A stretch of 64,000 bases of DNA from Curtobacterium flaccumfaciens pv. betae. Its GTDB lineage: Bacteria > Actinomycetota > Actinomycetes > Actinomycetales > Microbacteriaceae. Positions within the stretch are counted from its first letter, which is position 1; each line of letters begins with the position of its first letter. The DNA is taken from the NCBI RefSeq assembly GCF_026241855.1, contig NZ_JAPJDC010000001.1:1-64000 (forward strand), written 5' to 3'. Position numbers and translations under genes: made by a program. Shown one piece after another: positions 48,581 through 57,417 of the stretch. Below the pieces are notes generated by a model, which did no database searches, was not told where the DNA came from, and saw only the letters and a program-made list of their open reading frames with translations.

Positions 48581-50415
48581 TGTGTGGACTCGCGGGCGAG
48601 ATCCGGTTCGACGGCCGAGCGCCGGACGTCGGGGCGGTCGCCCGGATGACCGGCTGCATGATGCACCGCGGCCCGGACGGCGACGGTCTGTGGGCTCGCG
48701 GCCCGGTCGCGCTCGGGCACCGACGGCTGTCCATCGTCGACCTGTCCACCGCGGGCGCGCAGCCGATGGTGCTGGCCGAGGCCGGGCTGACGATCGCCTA
48801 CAACGGGATGGTCTACAACTACCGGCAGCTCCGCGACGAGCTGCACGGCAAGGGGCACCGGTTCGCGTCGACGTCGGACACCGAGGTCATCGCCCTGGCG
48901 TACGCCGAGTGGGGCACCGCCTTCGTCGACCACCTGATCGGGATGTTCGCCATCGTCATCTGGGAGCACGGCAGCGGCCGACTCGTGCTGGCGCGGGACC
49001 GGCTCGGCATCAAGCCGCTCTACGTCGCGCCCGTCCCGGGCGGCCTCCGGTTCGCGAGCTCCCTGCCGGCGATCCTGGCCGGCGACGCCGGCAGCAGCCG
49101 CACGAGCGGCAGCGGTGGCACGGGCACCGGCACCAAGGAAGTCGACACGTCCATCGACCCTGTCGCCTTCGCCTCGTACATGAGCTTCCACTCGATCGTC
49201 CCCGCGCCCCGCACGATCCTGGCCGGCGTCGGCAAGCTGCCGCCGGCGACCGTCCGGGTGATCGACCCCGACGGCACCGCGCGCGACACCGTCTACTGGG
49301 AGCCCCGTTTCGAGCGTGACCCCGCCCGGGCGGACTGGTCGGAGCGGGACTGGGAGCAGGCGTTCATCGGCTCGCTCCGCACCGCCGTCGAGCGCCGGAT
49401 GGTGGCCGACGTCCCCGTCGGGGTGCTGCTCTCCGGTGGGATCGACTCCTCGCTCGTGGTCGGGCTGCTCGCCGAGGCCGGGCAGCAGGACCTCGCCACG
49501 TTCAGCATCGGGTTCGAGGCGGCGGGCGGTGAGTCCGGCGACGAGTTCGAGTACTCCGACCAGGTCGCTGCGCACTTCGGCACCGACCACCACCGCATCC
49601 ACATCCCCTCGTCGCGCCTGCTCGACGGCATCGACGGTGCGGTCGCCGCCATGAGCGAGCCGATGGTCAGCCACGACTGCGTCGCCTTCTACCTGCTGTC
49701 GCAGGAGGTCTCGCAGCACGTCAAGGTGGTGCAGTCCGGCCAGGGCGCCGACGAGGTGCTCGCCGGGTACGACTGGTACCCGCCGCTCGCCGACGTCCCG
49801 CGCGACCAGGCCGCCGAGGCGTACCGCTCCGTGTTCATGGACCGCCGGTGGCCCGCGCTGCAGGGCCTGCTCGGGGAGCGGTGGAAGAGCGACGACGACA
49901 CCCCGTCGGCCTTCGTCGACCGCCAGTTCGCACGGCCGGGCGCGGAGACGAGCGTGGATACCGCGCTCCGCAGCGACACCACGATCATGCTCGTCGACGA
50001 CCCGGTGAAGCGCGTCGACAACATGACGATGGCATGGGGGCTCGAGGCCCGCGTGCCGTTCCTGGACCACGAGTTCGTCGAGCTCGCCGCCGCGATCCCG
50101 CCGTCGATGAAGCTCACCGACGGCGGCAAGGGCGTGATGAAGCGCGCCTCGCGCGGGATCGTGCCCGACGCCGTCATCGACCGCAGCAAGGGCTCGTTCC
50201 CGGTCCCCGCCATCCGGCAGCTCGAGGGCCCGTACCTGGAGCGCGTCCGCGACGCGCTGCACGCACCCGAGGCGCGGGAGCGCGGGCTCTTCGACCCCGC
50301 CACCGTCGAGCGGATGCTGCAGGACCCGAACAGCACCAGGACCGCGATCGGCGCGAACGCGCTCTGGCAGCTCGGCCTGATCGAGATGTGGCTGCAGCAG
50401 CAGGGGGTGCGGTGA
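48580..50415 (+). CDS. Asparagine-synthetase-like amidotransferase (NAGGN AsnO type)
   Basis: Glutamine-hydrolysing amidotransferase that converts a carboxylate to an amide. N-terminal Ntn domain begins with Cys2 (MCGLAGEIRFDG), and the synthetase domain has the PP-loop SGGIDSS (285-291) and GQGADEVLAGYDWY. Length 611 aa; a short Gly/Ser/Thr-rich insert lies near residues 170-190. The sequence around YDWYPP resembles the N-acetylglutaminylglutamine amidotransferase more than AsnB; context, between a peptide ligase and a peptidase, fits. Both ends overlap neighbours. Confidence 0.88.
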   Translation: MCGLAGEIRFDGRAPDVGAVARMTGCMMHRGPDGDGLWARGPVALGHRRLSIVDLSTAGAQPMVLAEAGLTIAYNGMVYNYRQLRDELHGKGHRFASTSDTEVIALAYAEWGTAFVDHLIGMFAIVIWEHGSGRLVLARDRLGIKPLYVAPVPGGLRFASSLPAILAGDAGSSRTSGSGGTGTGTKEVDTSIDPVAFASYMSFHSIVPAPRTILAGVGKLPPATVRVIDPDGTARDTVYWEPRFERDPARADWSERDWEQAFIGSLRTAVERRMVADVPVGVLLSGGIDSSLVVGLLAEAGQQDLATFSIGFEAAGGESGDEFEYSDQVAAHFGTDHHRIHIPSSRLLDGIDGAVAAMSEPMVSHDCVAFYLLSQEVSQHVKVVQSGQGADEVLAGYDWYPPLADVPRDQAAEAYRSVFMDRRWPALQGLLGERWKSDDDTPSAFVDRQFARPGAETSVDTALRSDTTIMLVDDPVKRVDNMTMAWGLEARVPFLDHEFVELAAAIPPSMKLTDGGKGVMKRASRGIVPDAVIDRSKGSFPVPAIRQLEGPYLERVRDALHAPEARERGLFDPATVERMLQDPNSTRTAIGANALWQLGLIEMWLQQQGVR

Positions 50416-52358
50416 CCGTGGGTTCCGTCCGGACTGGAGGCGCGCAGGGCGTCGCGTCGTCGGCCACCGTCGAGCCGTCGGTCACCACCAGGGCCGCGGC
50501 CGACCTGGGTGCGCGGCTCACCGCCGCCTGGGGGTCGTGGGGACCGACCATGACCCGGAACGCCCGGCGGGTGGCGTTCGTGAGCGACCGGCACGGCACC
50601 CCCGAGGTCTTCGTGCAGGACGTCGTCGTCGACGGCGAGCTGCCGGAACCGGTGCGGATCGCGCTCTCCGACGACCCCGTGATCCGGGTGTCGTGGTCCT
50701 CCGACGGGGAGTGGCTCGCCGTCGCCATCGCAACCGACGGCGGCGTGAAGCAACAGGTCTGGGTGGTGCGGCCGGACGGCTCCGACGCCGCGCAGATCGC
50801 CGGCTCGCGGTACCAGCACGCCGAACTCGGACCGTGGAGCCGCAGCGGACACCGGGTCGTCATCACCCTGCCGTCGACCGAGCCCGAGCAGCCGGCCCGT
50901 GCGTACCTGGTCGACCCGGTCACCGGTGATCGCGACGACCTGGCCGTGGGGGAGCTCATCCACATCCTCGACCTGTCGGTGGAGGAACGGCTCGTCGTGC
51001 TGAGCGACGGCCAGCGCGGCCAGGAGTTCGTCGTGGTCGTCGACCGGCTGACGGACGAGAGCCACGCCCTGTTCGCCGACGACCCCGACGGGTCCGCCGA
51101 GATCGCGTTCCTGCGACCCTCGCCCGCGAGCGAGACCAGTCCGCTCGTCGCCTACGTCGCCACCGAGGCCGGACTGCCCCGCCGCGGACTCGTCGCGCAG
51201 CCGGTCGGGCCGCACGGCTGGCGCGGCACACCGCGGCGGATCGTCGAGCGCGACGACGCCGAGCTCGAGTACCTGGACGCCGACGACGCCGGTCGCACGC
51301 TGCTGCTCGTCTGGAACGTCGACGGTCGCAGCGAACTCGACCTCATCAACACCCACGACGCCTCGCGCACCCCCGTGCCGGACCTGCCCGGGTACGTCGT
51401 CACCGACCCCGTGCTCAGCCGTGACGGCCGGAGCGTGCTGCTCGCCGTCGAGGGACCGACCCGGCCGCGCGAACTGTGGCGACTCGACACGAACGCGCTG
51501 ACCTGGAGCCGGGTCACCGACGTGCCGGTGCTGCCCGACGTGCAGCTGGTCGAGCCGACGCTCGAGCGGTTCGCCGCCCGCGACGGACTGGAGCTGACCG
51601 GGTGGCTGTACCGGGCCGTGGAGCCGACCGCGTCGGCGGCGCATGCCGACCCTGGTGCTGGTGCCGTGCCTCCCGGCCGCGCAGCGCTCGTCCACCTGCA
51701 CGGCGGACCGGAGTCGCAGGAACGACCCACGTTCTCGCCGCAGCACCAGGCGCTCGCCGCCGCCGGGGTGACCGTGTTCGCACCGAACATCCGCGGGTCC
51801 TCCGGGTACGGCCACGAGTTCGTGCACGCCGACGACCTGGCGCTGCGGTGGAACGCGCTCGCCGACGTCGTCGACTGCGCTCGGTTCCTGGTGACCAACG
51901 GGTACGCCGAGCGTTCCCGGGTCGCCGTCGAGGGACGCTCGTACGGCGGGTACGCGACGCTCGCGTCGTTGGCCTTCACGCCCGACGTGTTCGCGGCCGG
52001 GGTCGCGGTGTGCGGGATGAGCGACTTCGCGACCTTCTACCGGGACACCGAACCGTGGATCGCGGCCGCTGCCGCCACGAAGTACGGCCACCCCGTCGAG
52101 GACGAGGCCCTGCTCGCGGCACTGTCGCCGATGCGCGCGATCGACGACGTCACGGCGCCGCTGCTCGTCGTGCACGGTGAGCTCGACACGAACGTGCCGA
52201 TCGGTGAGGCGCACCAGGTCGTCGCGGCGCTGCGGGAGCGGTCGCACGACGTGGAGTACCTGGAGCTCGAGGGTGAGGGGCACGAGTACCGGCGGGCGTC
52301 GTCGCAGGCGCTGCTCGTGCGGCGGATGGTCGAGTTCGTGGCGGCGCGGCTGGGGTGA
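50412..52358 (+). CDS. S9 family (prolyl oligopeptidase-type) peptidase
   Basis: Serine aminopeptidase/acylaminoacyl peptidase-like protein of 648 aa from GTG 50412 (GTGA overlap with the amidotransferase). The N-terminal half has beta-propeller repeats (VSWSSDGEWLAVAI, DPVLSRDGRSVLLAV), the C-terminal alpha/beta hydrolase has Ser510 in GRSYGGY, Asp592 in GELDTNV and His624 in GEGHEY. No signal peptide, so cytoplasmic. In the cluster it may recycle or trim the dipeptide product. Confidence 0.92.
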   Translation: MTVGSVRTGGAQGVASSATVEPSVTTRAAADLGARLTAAWGSWGPTMTRNARRVAFVSDRHGTPEVFVQDVVVDGELPEPVRIALSDDPVIRVSWSSDGEWLAVAIATDGGVKQQVWVVRPDGSDAAQIAGSRYQHAELGPWSRSGHRVVITLPSTEPEQPARAYLVDPVTGDRDDLAVGELIHILDLSVEERLVVLSDGQRGQEFVVVVDRLTDESHALFADDPDGSAEIAFLRPSPASETSPLVAYVATEAGLPRRGLVAQPVGPHGWRGTPRRIVERDDAELEYLDADDAGRTLLLVWNVDGRSELDLINTHDASRTPVPDLPGYVVTDPVLSRDGRSVLLAVEGPTRPRELWRLDTNALTWSRVTDVPVLPDVQLVEPTLERFAARDGLELTGWLYRAVEPTASAAHADPGAGAVPPGRAALVHLHGGPESQERPTFSPQHQALAAAGVTVFAPNIRGSSGYGHEFVHADDLALRWNALADVVDCARFLVTNGYAERSRVAVEGRSYGGYATLASLAFTPDVFAAGVAVCGMSDFATFYRDTEPWIAAAAATKYGHPVEDEALLAALSPMRAIDDVTAPLLVVHGELDTNVPIGEAHQVVAALRERSHDVEYLELEGEGHEYRRASSQALLVRRMVEFVAARLG

Positions 52359-52398
52359 GGCCTGGCGGGGCGGGGCGCTCGGTCTGGTGCTCGGTCTG

Positions 52399-52459
52399 GT
52401 GCGAGGTTCCGTACTCCGTGCGGCGCACGTGCCCTCGCACCGAGTACGGAACCTCGCAC
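52399..52459. repeat. Long inverted repeat between the peptidase and GNAT genes
   Basis: 18-bp perfect arms (52399-52416 and 52442-52459; core GAGGTTCCGTACTC) separated by 25 nt. A smaller palindrome CTCGCAC-C-GTGCGAG follows near 52474-52488. It may be a terminator for the upstream operon or a mobile palindromic element. The 197-bp gap contains no gene. Confidence 0.75.
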
Positions 52460-52555
52460 GGGCCGTGGGCCCCCTCGCACCGTGCGAGCCGCGGCTCGGC
52501 GTCACCGGGTGCAACGATGCGTCGGCGGCGCTCGCCGCGGGCGGAGAATGGTGGC

Positions 52556-53515
52556 ATGACGACGACTGCGCCGACCTCGACCGCGCTGCCCCGACCGGGA
52601 GAGGTCCTCGTGGCCTCGGCAGCGGAGGTCGAGCAGGTCGTCCACCATGCCACGAACCAGTACGCCTCCGACGTCGTCGCGGACACCGCCGGGTGGGCGG
52701 ACGGCGATCGTCGGCGGATCGAGGACCTCGGGTTCCGTGGTGGTGATGCCCGCGGCGAGGCGCTCCGGACCCTCGACCTGACGATCGCCGACGACGGAAC
52801 CCCGACGCGCATGCTCGACGCACCCGCGATGGCCGCACTGAACAGCCACCACGCGCGGTTCGCCGAGCGGCGCGGCGACGTGGTCCGCTACCAGACCGAC
52901 GTGTCGGTGTGGACGGGGATCCCCGAGCGACCCACCGCGCAGGACTGGGAGGACGTCCGGGCGCTGCTCGGGTCGGGCGGGATGCTCGGCGTCGGTGCGG
53001 CTGCCGTCCTGCCCGAGGGGTGGGAGCTCGTCGAGGGTGCCGGCGGCGTGCAGCTGACCGGTGAGGCGATCGAGGGTGCGCCGGATGACGAAGCCGTCGT
53101 GCTGACGCCCGATGACGTGCCGGAGATGACCGCCCTGGTGGAACGGACGAAGCCCGGGCCGTTCCTGCCGCGCACGATCGAGCTCGGCACGTACCTGGGC
53201 ATCCGGCGGGACGGGCGGCTCGTCGCCATGGCGGGGGAGCGGTTGCACCCGCCGGGGTGGACCGAGATCAGCGCGGTGTGCACGGACGAGGCGTACCGGG
53301 GGCAGGGGTTCGGGCGTCGGTTGGTGCTCGCCGTCGCGCACGGGATCCGGGAGCGCGGGGAGATCCCTCTGATGCACGCGGCCGCCGGCAACACCGGGGC
53401 GATCGGGCTGTACCAGCACCTGGGGTTCCGCCTGCGGGACCGTGGGGCGCCGCGGTTCGTGCGGGTGCCGGACGGGAGCGATCGGCCGGCCGGGAGCGGC
53501 AGTTCGGGGGGTTGA
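52556..53515 (+). CDS. GNAT family N-acetyltransferase with an extra N-terminal domain
   Basis: A 319-residue protein. The C-terminal half (about 170-305) is an FR47-like acetyltransferase with acetyl-CoA loop YRGQGFGRRL (Y247 onward) and NTGAIGLYQHLGF. The first 165 residues are not recognised as a separate family. GAGAAT (52544-52549) ends 6 nt before ATG 52556, so it has its own leaderless promoter and is not co-transcribed with the peptidase. N-acetylation of the cluster's product is possible but unproven. Confidence 0.85.
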   Translation: MTTTAPTSTALPRPGEVLVASAAEVEQVVHHATNQYASDVVADTAGWADGDRRRIEDLGFRGGDARGEALRTLDLTIADDGTPTRMLDAPAMAALNSHHARFAERRGDVVRYQTDVSVWTGIPERPTAQDWEDVRALLGSGGMLGVGAAAVLPEGWELVEGAGGVQLTGEAIEGAPDDEAVVLTPDDVPEMTALVERTKPGPFLPRTIELGTYLGIRRDGRLVAMAGERLHPPGWTEISAVCTDEAYRGQGFGRRLVLAVAHGIRERGEIPLMHAAAGNTGAIGLYQHLGFRLRDRGAPRFVRVPDGSDRPAGSGSSGG

Positions 53516-53591
53516 CTGCCCCGAGTGGCGCTCCGCACACTGTCTTGGTCGCCGGGGGACCTCGGCGCGTCATGACAGGAGAACCATCATC

Positions 53592-54584
53592 GTGAGGACG
53601 TCGTCGTGGACCGCAGGTGCGGTCACCCTCGGTATCGCGCTGGCCGCGGTCGTCGTCTCGACCGGCCCGGGTTCGCCGGCGGTCGCAGCGCCGGCGTGCA
53701 ACGGGGACCGTGTCACCCTCGAGCAGCTCGCGAGCGGGTGCGCCGTGGCCACGCCGACGATCGTGCTGCCCGACGGCCGGCAGTTCGTCGTGCCGGAACC
53801 GGGCACGACGGTATCCGCGCTGCCGGTGGCCGCGTCGGGCGTCGACGACGGCGGGGATGTGTCGATCACGAACACCGGCCGCGCGGGTGTCGCGGTGCGT
53901 GTCGACGACGCGTGGTCCGGGTCGGCGGCCGCCGTCCGGCAGGAACGCCAGGCGCTGCGCGACCGGGTGGCCGCCGCCGTCGTGACGCGCGGAGCGGCCA
54001 CCACGTCGGCCACGAAGGCGGCCACGAGCTGCACCAACACCTCGTACACCCGGCTCGGGTTCCGCTGGGCGGGCCCGGTGAACTGGAGCTACAACCCGAA
54101 CAACCAGAAGGTCACCGGTCCGTCGGCGATCGGGGCCGGAGCCGACGCCTGGACCGGGCCGGTCTCGTCGTGCGGCCGGACGATCACCTCGACCGCCGAC
54201 CAGAAGCACCTCGGGGTGCTCAAGCAGGCGATGGGCGTCACCGCGACCGGAGGCTGCGGAGCCGCGAACGCGTCGAGCGTGGTCGGGTGGGGGTCGCTGC
54301 CGAAGGACACCCTCGGCGTGACCTGCGTGTGGTCGCGCTCCGGCACGGCCGTCGAGACGGACCAGCGGTACTCGACGTCGGTCAACTGGTCCGCCGCCGC
54401 GACCTGCTCCGGGGCACGGTTCGACCTACGTGGCGTCGCCACGCACGAGTGGGGTCACGCCTACGGGCTCGGGCACACGGCCGCGAACAGCGGCCTGGTG
54501 ATGAAGCCGTCGGTGTCGACGTGCGAGACGAGTCAGCGCGGCCTCGGCCTCGGCGACCTGCTGGGGATCGACGCGATCTACTGA
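53592..54584 (+). CDS. Secreted matrixin-like zinc metalloprotease
   Basis: Starts at GTG 53592 behind an AGGAGA ribosome site (330 aa). A signal peptide (about 1-33, ending AVAAPA) is followed by a propeptide-like region and a catalytic part with the long zinc motif HEWGHAYGLGH (His285, Glu286, His289, His295) and a later Met in SGLVMKPSVS consistent with a Met-turn. Six or more cysteines suggest disulphides outside the cell. Resembles M10A/matrixin-like proteins of soil Actinobacteria; substrate unknown. Confidence 0.88.
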   Translation: MRTSSWTAGAVTLGIALAAVVVSTGPGSPAVAAPACNGDRVTLEQLASGCAVATPTIVLPDGRQFVVPEPGTTVSALPVAASGVDDGGDVSITNTGRAGVAVRVDDAWSGSAAAVRQERQALRDRVAAAVVTRGAATTSATKAATSCTNTSYTRLGFRWAGPVNWSYNPNNQKVTGPSAIGAGADAWTGPVSSCGRTITSTADQKHLGVLKQAMGVTATGGCGAANASSVVGWGSLPKDTLGVTCVWSRSGTAVETDQRYSTSVNWSAAATCSGARFDLRGVATHEWGHAYGLGHTAANSGLVMKPSVSTCETSQRGLGLGDLLGIDAIY

Positions 54585-54619
54585 TCGGGACGCCTTCGTG
54601 GATTCTCTAGGATCGACCC

Positions 54620-55336
54620 ATGTCCACGACCATGCCCGGCTTCGGGACGGAGCGCATCACGCAGCTCGGTCTGCGTGACCGCGTCTACGACCGGGTGCTC
54701 GAGGTCCTGATGGGCCACGACGTCGAACCGGGCATGCGGCTGTCGATCGACGGCCTCGCCCGCTCCCTCGGGGTCTCGCCGACCCCGGTGCGTGAAGCCC
54801 TGGTGCAACTCGAACGCACCGGCCTCGTCACCCGCGAAGCGAACAAGGGGTACCGGGTCTCCCCGCCCCTGGCCGGCGACCAGCTCGAGGCCCTGTTCGA
54901 CGCCCGGCTCATCGTGGAGAGCGGTGCCGTCGAGCTCGCGGCCCGCGGTGACGTCGACGGCCTGCGCGAGCGACTCGCGGCAGCGCTCGACGAGCAGGCT
55001 GCGGTGGCCGCCGAGGTCGCGTCGGTCGGGGCTGCGCACGCCCCGGAGGAGCTGATGGCCCGCTTCTTCCGCAGCGACTGGCAGTTCCACCAGCTGATCT
55101 TCGATGCGACGCGGAACCCGTTCCTCGAGGAGATGTCCGAGATCATCACGACGCGCGTGCACCGCATGCGGCAGATCGTCGAGGGTGGCGGGGACGACAC
55201 GGATCGTGCGGTCCAGGAACACCGGGCCATCCTGGAGGCGCTTGCTGCGGACCCGACGTCGGCCGTCGCCGCGATGCGGCTCCACATCGACGCCGTCCGG
55301 TTGCGTTCGCGCGCGGACGCATCCCACACCAGCTGA
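54620..55336 (+). CDS. GntR family regulator (FadR/FCD type)
   Basis: A 238-residue regulator with the winged helix at about 15-80 (SIDGLARSLGVSPTPVREAL) and a C-terminal FCD ligand domain with metal-type residues in WQFHQLIF and EHRAILEAL. It precedes the sugar operon in the same direction with an 18-bp palindrome in between, so it is the likely regulator. TAGGAT (54608-54613) ends 6 nt before ATG: leaderless. Confidence 0.94.
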   Translation: MSTTMPGFGTERITQLGLRDRVYDRVLEVLMGHDVEPGMRLSIDGLARSLGVSPTPVREALVQLERTGLVTREANKGYRVSPPLAGDQLEALFDARLIVESGAVELAARGDVDGLRERLAAALDEQAAVAAEVASVGAAHAPEELMARFFRSDWQFHQLIFDATRNPFLEEMSEIITTRVHRMRQIVEGGGDDTDRAVQEHRAILEALAADPTSAVAAMRLHIDAVRLRSRADASHTS

Positions 55337-55370
55337 GGCAGAGGGGTTGCGATCTGGCGACGTGCGAGTA

Positions 55371-55388
55371 TCTTTCCTATAGGAAAGA
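55371..55388. promoter_or_regulatory. GntR-type operator palindrome
   Basis: TCTTTCCTATAGGAAAGA is a perfect 18-bp palindrome in an AT-rich patch 42 bp before the first catabolic gene and 34 bp after the GntR gene. TATAGG and the following bases may be part of the operon promoter. Confidence 0.85.
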
Positions 55389-55429
55389 GGTTCATCGCCG
55401 AACCGCCACGACATGCAAGGGAGCATTCC

Positions 55430-56452
55430 GTGACCACTCCACAGGACTGGGTCGACCAGGATTGGGACCCCACCACCTGGACGTCGGAGACCTGGCCGAT
55501 CGCCGCGTGCCTGCACGGGTTCGCGCAGGTCACCCGCGACGGGACGGCCTTCCACGACGCCCCCACCGAGGTGTGGGACGAGGTGTTCGGGCAGATCGAG
55601 GCCGTCGGCTTCTCGCTCGCCGAACTCGCCGACAGCCACATCCGCCCCGCAGACCTCGAAGCCTCGCGCCGCGACGAGCTGTTCGCCGTCGCGAAGTCGC
55701 ACGGCGTCGGGATCCCGTCCGTGCACCTGCAGCGCAAGAGCGTCATCCAGCCCGGGCACGAGGAGGAGAACCTCGCCTACGCCCACCGCACCATCGACGC
55801 GGCGGCCGAGTGGGGCATGCAGGTCTTCTCGACCGGGCTGCACCAGCCGTTCACCGACGCCCAGAAGCGCGCGCTGTGGTTCTGGACGGCGCCGGGCCCG
55901 AAGGACCCCGACGACCCCGAGGTCTGGAACGCCGCGGTCAAGCGACTGCGGGAGCTCGGCGAGCACGCTGCGAGCGTCGGGCTGCCGATGGCGCTCGAGC
56001 TGTACGAGGACACGTACCTCGGCACCGCCGACAGCGCGGTCCGTCTGGTCGAGGAGATCGGGCTCGACAACGTCGGGCTGAACGCGGACGTCGCGAACCT
56101 CATCCGGCTGCACCGTCCGGTCGAGGACTGGCGGGAGCTCTTCGCGAAGACCATGCCGTACACGAACTACCTGCACGTGAAGAACTACACGCGTGACGAG
56201 GCCGGCGACGGGAGCTGGGCGACGAGCGCGCCGAGCACGATGGAGACGGGTCTCATCAACTACCGCCAGGTCCTGCGCGACGCCGTCGCCGACGGGTTCC
56301 GCGGGATCGTCATGACCGAGCAGTACGGCGGGGACAGCCTCGGCGTCTGCGCCACCAACCAGCAGTACATCCGATCCGTCCTCGCGACGACGAAGCTCGA
56401 CGCGACGGCGACCCCGACTGCACCAACCAGCACCGAAGGAGCAATTCGATGA
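55430..56452 (+). CDS. Sugar phosphate isomerase/epimerase family (TIM barrel)
   Basis: A 340-residue AP-endonuclease-2-type TIM barrel as in xylose-isomerase-like, hydroxypyruvate-isomerase and tetrulose epimerase enzymes. Likely metal ligands lie in MALELYEDTY (Glu), NVGLNADVAN (Asp), YLHVKNYT (His) and VMTEQYGG (Glu). GTG 55430 follows an AGGGAG ribosome site. First gene of the operon; overlaps the next by 4 bp. Exact substrate cannot be read. Confidence 0.85.
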   Translation: MTTPQDWVDQDWDPTTWTSETWPIAACLHGFAQVTRDGTAFHDAPTEVWDEVFGQIEAVGFSLAELADSHIRPADLEASRRDELFAVAKSHGVGIPSVHLQRKSVIQPGHEEENLAYAHRTIDAAAEWGMQVFSTGLHQPFTDAQKRALWFWTAPGPKDPDDPEVWNAAVKRLRELGEHAASVGLPMALELYEDTYLGTADSAVRLVEEIGLDNVGLNADVANLIRLHRPVEDWRELFAKTMPYTNYLHVKNYTRDEAGDGSWATSAPSTMETGLINYRQVLRDAVADGFRGIVMTEQYGGDSLGVCATNQQYIRSVLATTKLDATATPTAPTSTEGAIR

Positions 56453-57402
56453 GCACCCTCGACATCGCCGTCGTCGGGTCCGGCTACATGGGCGGTGGGA
56501 TCGCCCAGGTCCTCGCCCTCGCCGGCCACACCGTCCGGATCGCCGACGTCTCGGCCGAGATCGCCGCGTCCAACCGAGCCCGGCTCATCGCAGAGACCGA
56601 GCAGTTCGTCGCGGACGGCCTGTTCCCCGCGGACGCCGTGGCACGCGTCGAGGCCCACCTCAGCGCAGCCGCCTCCATCGAGGAAGCGGTCGCCACGGCG
56701 GACTTCATCGAGGAGGCCGTGCCCGAGAAGCTCGAGATCAAGCACGCGACGCTCCGCCGCATCAGCGAGGCCGCCCGCCCCGACGCCGTGATCGGCTCGA
56801 ACACCTCGACGATCCTGATCGAGTCGCTGGCCGAGGCGGTCGTGGGCCCGGAGCGGTTCCTCGGGGTGCACTTCTCGAACCCGGCACCGTTCATCCCCGG
56901 CGTCGAGCTCATCCCGCACCCGACCACCAACGAGCACGCGATCGAGGTCGGCGAGACCGTCGTCGCCGCGACCGGCAAGCAGTCGGCGCGGGTGAAGGAC
57001 TCGACGGGGTTCGTCCTGAACCGCCTGCAGTACGCGCTGTTCGAGGAGGCCACGAAGATCGCCGACGAGGGCATCGCGAGCCCCGACGACATCGACACCA
57101 TCGTGCGGACCACGTTCGGGTTCCGCCTGCCGTTCTTCGGCCCGTTCGCGATCGCCGACATGGCCGGGCTCGACGTCTACGCGTTCTGCTTCGAGTCGCT
57201 GCAGACCCGCTGGCCCGAGCGCTTCGCCACCCCGCCGTCGCTGCAGCAGCACGTCGACGCCGGTGAGCTCGGCACGAAGTCCGGCGCCGGGTACCTCGAG
57301 GTCCCCGCCGACCGCACGCCCGAACTCGTCGCCTACCGGAACAAGGCGTACGTCGCGATGCAGAAGCTCCTCGACGAGCTCGGCCCGGCACCGATCCACT
57401 GA
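56449..57402 (+). CDS. 3-hydroxyacyl-CoA dehydrogenase family, possible sugar-acid 3-dehydrogenase
   Basis: NAD-linked 3-hydroxy acid dehydrogenase fold (317 aa): GSGYMGGGIA near residue 10, EAVPEKLEIK, SNTSTI, catalytic His141 in GVHFSNPA, and a C-terminal helical domain. In a sugar operon, such proteins act like L-gulonate 3-dehydrogenase on sugar acids rather than on acyl-CoA. A 3-keto C4 acid would lose CO2 to give dihydroxyacetone, matching the downstream kinase; this is inference. ATGA overlap with the epimerase gene. Confidence 0.85.
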   Translation: MSTLDIAVVGSGYMGGGIAQVLALAGHTVRIADVSAEIAASNRARLIAETEQFVADGLFPADAVARVEAHLSAAASIEEAVATADFIEEAVPEKLEIKHATLRRISEAARPDAVIGSNTSTILIESLAEAVVGPERFLGVHFSNPAPFIPGVELIPHPTTNEHAIEVGETVVAATGKQSARVKDSTGFVLNRLQYALFEEATKIADEGIASPDDIDTIVRTTFGFRLPFFGPFAIADMAGLDVYAFCFESLQTRWPERFATPPSLQQHVDAGELGTKSGAGYLEVPADRTPELVAYRNKAYVAMQKLLDELGPAPIH

Positions 57403-57417
57403 GGCGGGAGGGACACC

